Shown: positions 62,537 through 64,000 of the stretch, piece after piece | How the letters are laid out: each line of letters opens with the position of its first letter | How positions within the stretch are numbered: position 1 is the first letter of the stretch | Origin: Bacteroidales bacterium | GTDB lineage: Bacteria > Bacteroidota > Bacteroidia > Bacteroidales > WCHB1-69 | DNA length: 64,000 bases | Reading direction: 5' to 3' | NCBI GenBank assembly: GCA_017554325.1 | Contig: JAFZIP010000005.1 | Coordinates: 62,001 to 126,000, forward strand | Position numbers and translations under genes: made by a program | Notes under the pieces: generated by a model | What the model was told of the DNA's origin: nothing | The model's input: the letters and a program-made list of their open reading frames with translations, nothing else | Database searches by the model: none

Positions 62537-62602
62537 GCCCACTTATTGAGAGTGGGCAGGCCTTAGTATATTCCACCTAAGGGGGATTCGGCTACAAAGA
62601 TA
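62537..62602 (-). promoter_or_regulatory. Promoter and double-hairpin leader of the NYN gene
   Basis: On the minus strand a TATCTTTG -7 box (62602-62595) has a TTG 18 bases upstream. The leader then forms CCTTAG/CTAAGG (62582-62577 with 62566-62561) and GCCCACT/AGTGGGC (62557-62551 with 62543-62537). The second stem is followed by TTATTTTTT, a terminator-like element only 23 bases before the ATG at 62514. Confidence 0.6.
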
Positions 62603-62635
62603 CAAAAAGTTTTTATAACACAATAACTTAGAAAC

Positions 62636-62908
62636 AAAATCATCATCTATCAGGATGACAACGAGGTGACCCGCGTGTCAGTGCGCTTTGCCGAAGAGGA
62701 CCTTTGGCTAACTCAAAGCCAATTGGCGGAGATTTACTGCACCACCCAGGAAAACATTTCAATGCACATAACAAGTATTTATCAAGATGGTGAATTAGAG
62801 CAAGATCGAACTTATAAGAAATTCTTATTAGTTCGTGAAGAATGTGCGGAAATAATGGAGAATTCACCCCAATTATTCTGTTCCTCATCGCGCCCCACTT
62901 TACGTTGA
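62636..62908 (+). pseudogene. RhuM-family protein remnant
   Basis: The frame reads KIIIYQDDNEVTRVSVRFAE, then DLWLTQSQLAEIYCTTQENISMHI, then DGELEQDRTYKKFL, the N-terminal text of virulence RhuM proteins. There is no ATG before it (a stop at 62624), and the frame ends after about 90 residues. Intact RhuM proteins are about 300 or more. It is a fragment broken at both ends, next to the truncated NYN gene. Confidence 0.75.
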
Positions 62909-62980
62909 ATGCTCAAAAAAACTGTTTTTCAGCGAGTTCTAACCAGTTACGGTGTTATTAACATCTATTAAGATTTTGTA

Positions 62981-62988
62981 TATCTTTG
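62981..62988 (+). promoter_or_regulatory. -7 promoter box of the AMP-ligase gene
   Basis: TATCTTTG, 20 bases before the ATG at 63009. Confidence 0.5.
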
Positions 62989-63008
62989 CGCCTCAAAATT
63001 TTTAAGAT

Positions 63009-64000
63009 ATGCAAGAGAATAATTATTTTCCGTCTATGCTTCCTGCCGAAGAGCTCGCGCAGGTGAAGTACATCCCCACTCTACCCGAATTCGTTACCTG
63101 GATTGAGCAGAAATGGTCTGACCTGCCTTGTCTTTCCGACACGGTAAATACTTATACATATAGTCAAGTTTGCGACCGTGTGGCACGCAAACGCGCTCTC
63201 CTCAACAGCTTCGGCCTGCAGAAAGGCGACAAAGTGGCCATTCTCGATGACATCACCACAAACGCCGTCGAAATGTTTCTCGCTGTCACCTCGGCAGGTT
63301 ATGTGGCAATCAACCTTCCGTCAATGTTACCGCCGCAAGCCATTGTGGGCTGCTGTATGAAATTCGGCGTAAAGGTGCTGGCCGCTGGCAGTGCCTTTAT
63401 GGAATCTGTGAAAGAAGCTCCTTGCAAAGTCATTGCCATCACGGATTGCGCCGACCATACGGCTCCGGTTGCCACGGTTGACAAGAACGATCCCGCCGCC
63501 ATCTTCTTCACGGGCGGTACGACAGGTGCGCCCAAAGGCGCTATCCTTCCCCATCGTGCATTGATGCGCGGCGCGTTGAACGGCCTCTACGCCCCTGGAA
63601 AACAACTCGGCTGCCACCGTTACGCTTGCGTGCTGCCACTTAGCCATGTTTTCGGATTGATCTACAGCACCCTGTCTGTTCTCTATAAAGGTGCAGCTTG
63701 GTATTCTGCTGGTAACACCAAGGATACTATCGGCAAGATTCCCGCCATCAAACCCACCATTATCGTGGCAGTGCCCGGCATCTGCGAAATCTTGCTGGGA
63801 CTTATCAAGATGTATGGCAAGAACTTCCTCGGCGGAAACTTGCGTTACCTCATCGCCGGAGCTGCCAACGTGCCCCCGAAACTCATCGGCGAATTTGATT
63901 CAATGGGCATCATCCTGTTTGCCGGCTACGGCATGACCGAAGGCGCCAACCTCACCACAGGTAACATCGATGTCATTGAAAAACCGACATCTGTGGGCAA
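63009..64000 (+). CDS. AMP-dependent acyl/aryl ligase, N-terminal part (runs off window)
   Basis: 330 codons are visible with no stop before the window ends. The adenylation motif FFTGGTTGAPKGAILPH (about 166-182) and AGYGMTEGANL (about 308-318) place it in the ANL ligase superfamily with fatty acyl-CoA and 4-coumarate-CoA ligases. The C-terminal lid domain is outside. It could activate the coumarate made by the ammonia-lyase or a fatty acid; the substrate pocket cannot be judged from this part. It is 16.5 kb from the nearest pigment gene, so the functional link is inference. Confidence 0.85.
   Translation, partial: MQENNYFPSMLPAEELAQVKYIPTLPEFVTWIEQKWSDLPCLSDTVNTYTYSQVCDRVARKRALLNSFGLQKGDKVAILDDITTNAVEMFLAVTSAGYVAINLPSMLPPQAIVGCCMKFGVKVLAAGSAFMESVKEAPCKVIAITDCADHTAPVATVDKNDPAAIFFTGGTTGAPKGAILPHRALMRGALNGLYAPGKQLGCHRYACVLPLSHVFGLIYSTLSVLYKGAAWYSAGNTKDTIGKIPAIKPTIIVAVPGICEILLGLIKMYGKNFLGGNLRYLIAGAANVPPKLIGEFDSMGIILFAGYGMTEGANLTTGNIDVIEKPTSVG

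Overview
The window comes from a member of the Bacteroidota, most likely order Bacteroidales. Promoters carry the TAnnTTTG -7 box of this phylum. There are type IX secretion (T9SS) cargo proteins and the T9SS component PorZ. Lysine 5,6-aminomutase, a fermentation enzyme, is encoded. No rRNA, tRNA or CRISPR array was seen. Domain and family names below are from recognition of the translated sequence, not from a database search.

Layout. 1-4.8 kb: the end of an outer-membrane-type protein, a membrane-bound LytTR regulator, a lipoprotein and a T9SS cargo protein. 4.9-14.9 kb: a 3033-residue SpvB/RHS polymorphic toxin with an AT-rich variable tip, a small exported protein that may be its immunity partner, and a broken second tip. 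14.9-18.6 kb (minus): gyrB, an FtsE-like ATPase and a glycosyltransferase. 18.7-22.4 kb (minus): kamD, a DUF362 ferredoxin-like protein and kamE. 22.4-28 kb: a glycosyltransferase diverging from the tight run rbfA, lolC/E-type permease, porZ, recO.

28-39.7 kb and 44.6-46.4 kb: an aryl polyene/flexirubin-type pigment cluster. It starts with a tyrosine ammonia-lyase like that of Flavobacterium johnsoniae. Ketoreductase, three ketosynthase genes (one fused to a chain-length factor), two acyl carrier proteins, an acyltransferase, an O-methyltransferase, two hotdog dehydratases, a thioesterase, an SMR-like membrane protein, LolA and a family 2 glycosyltransferase follow. An AMP-ligase at the right edge (63.0 kb) could supply the activated aryl starter. 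The cluster is split by a 4.9-kb accessory island (39.7-44.6 kb). The island holds an ADP-ribosyltransferase-like DUF3990/XRE toxin-antitoxin pair, a 220-nt hairpin in a long leader, a BspA-repeat protein and a Fic protein. It is bounded by two copies of the lolA leader.

46.5-58.2 kb: htpG, several exported proteins including a T9SS M14 peptidase, a membrane-spanning AraC regulator that shares promoter and signal peptide with that peptidase, rluE and an acyl carrier protein remnant. 58.6-62.1 kb: gatE and gatD, the archaeal-type glutamyl-tRNA(Gln) amidotransferase, unexpected in this phylum. 62.0-63.0 kb: a truncated NYN gene and a RhuM remnant mark an accessory scar.

Two kinds of small repeat run through the window: GAGACG...CGTCTC palindromes, three of them inside reading frames, and short low-complexity repeats between genes. 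They appear to have shaped several genes.
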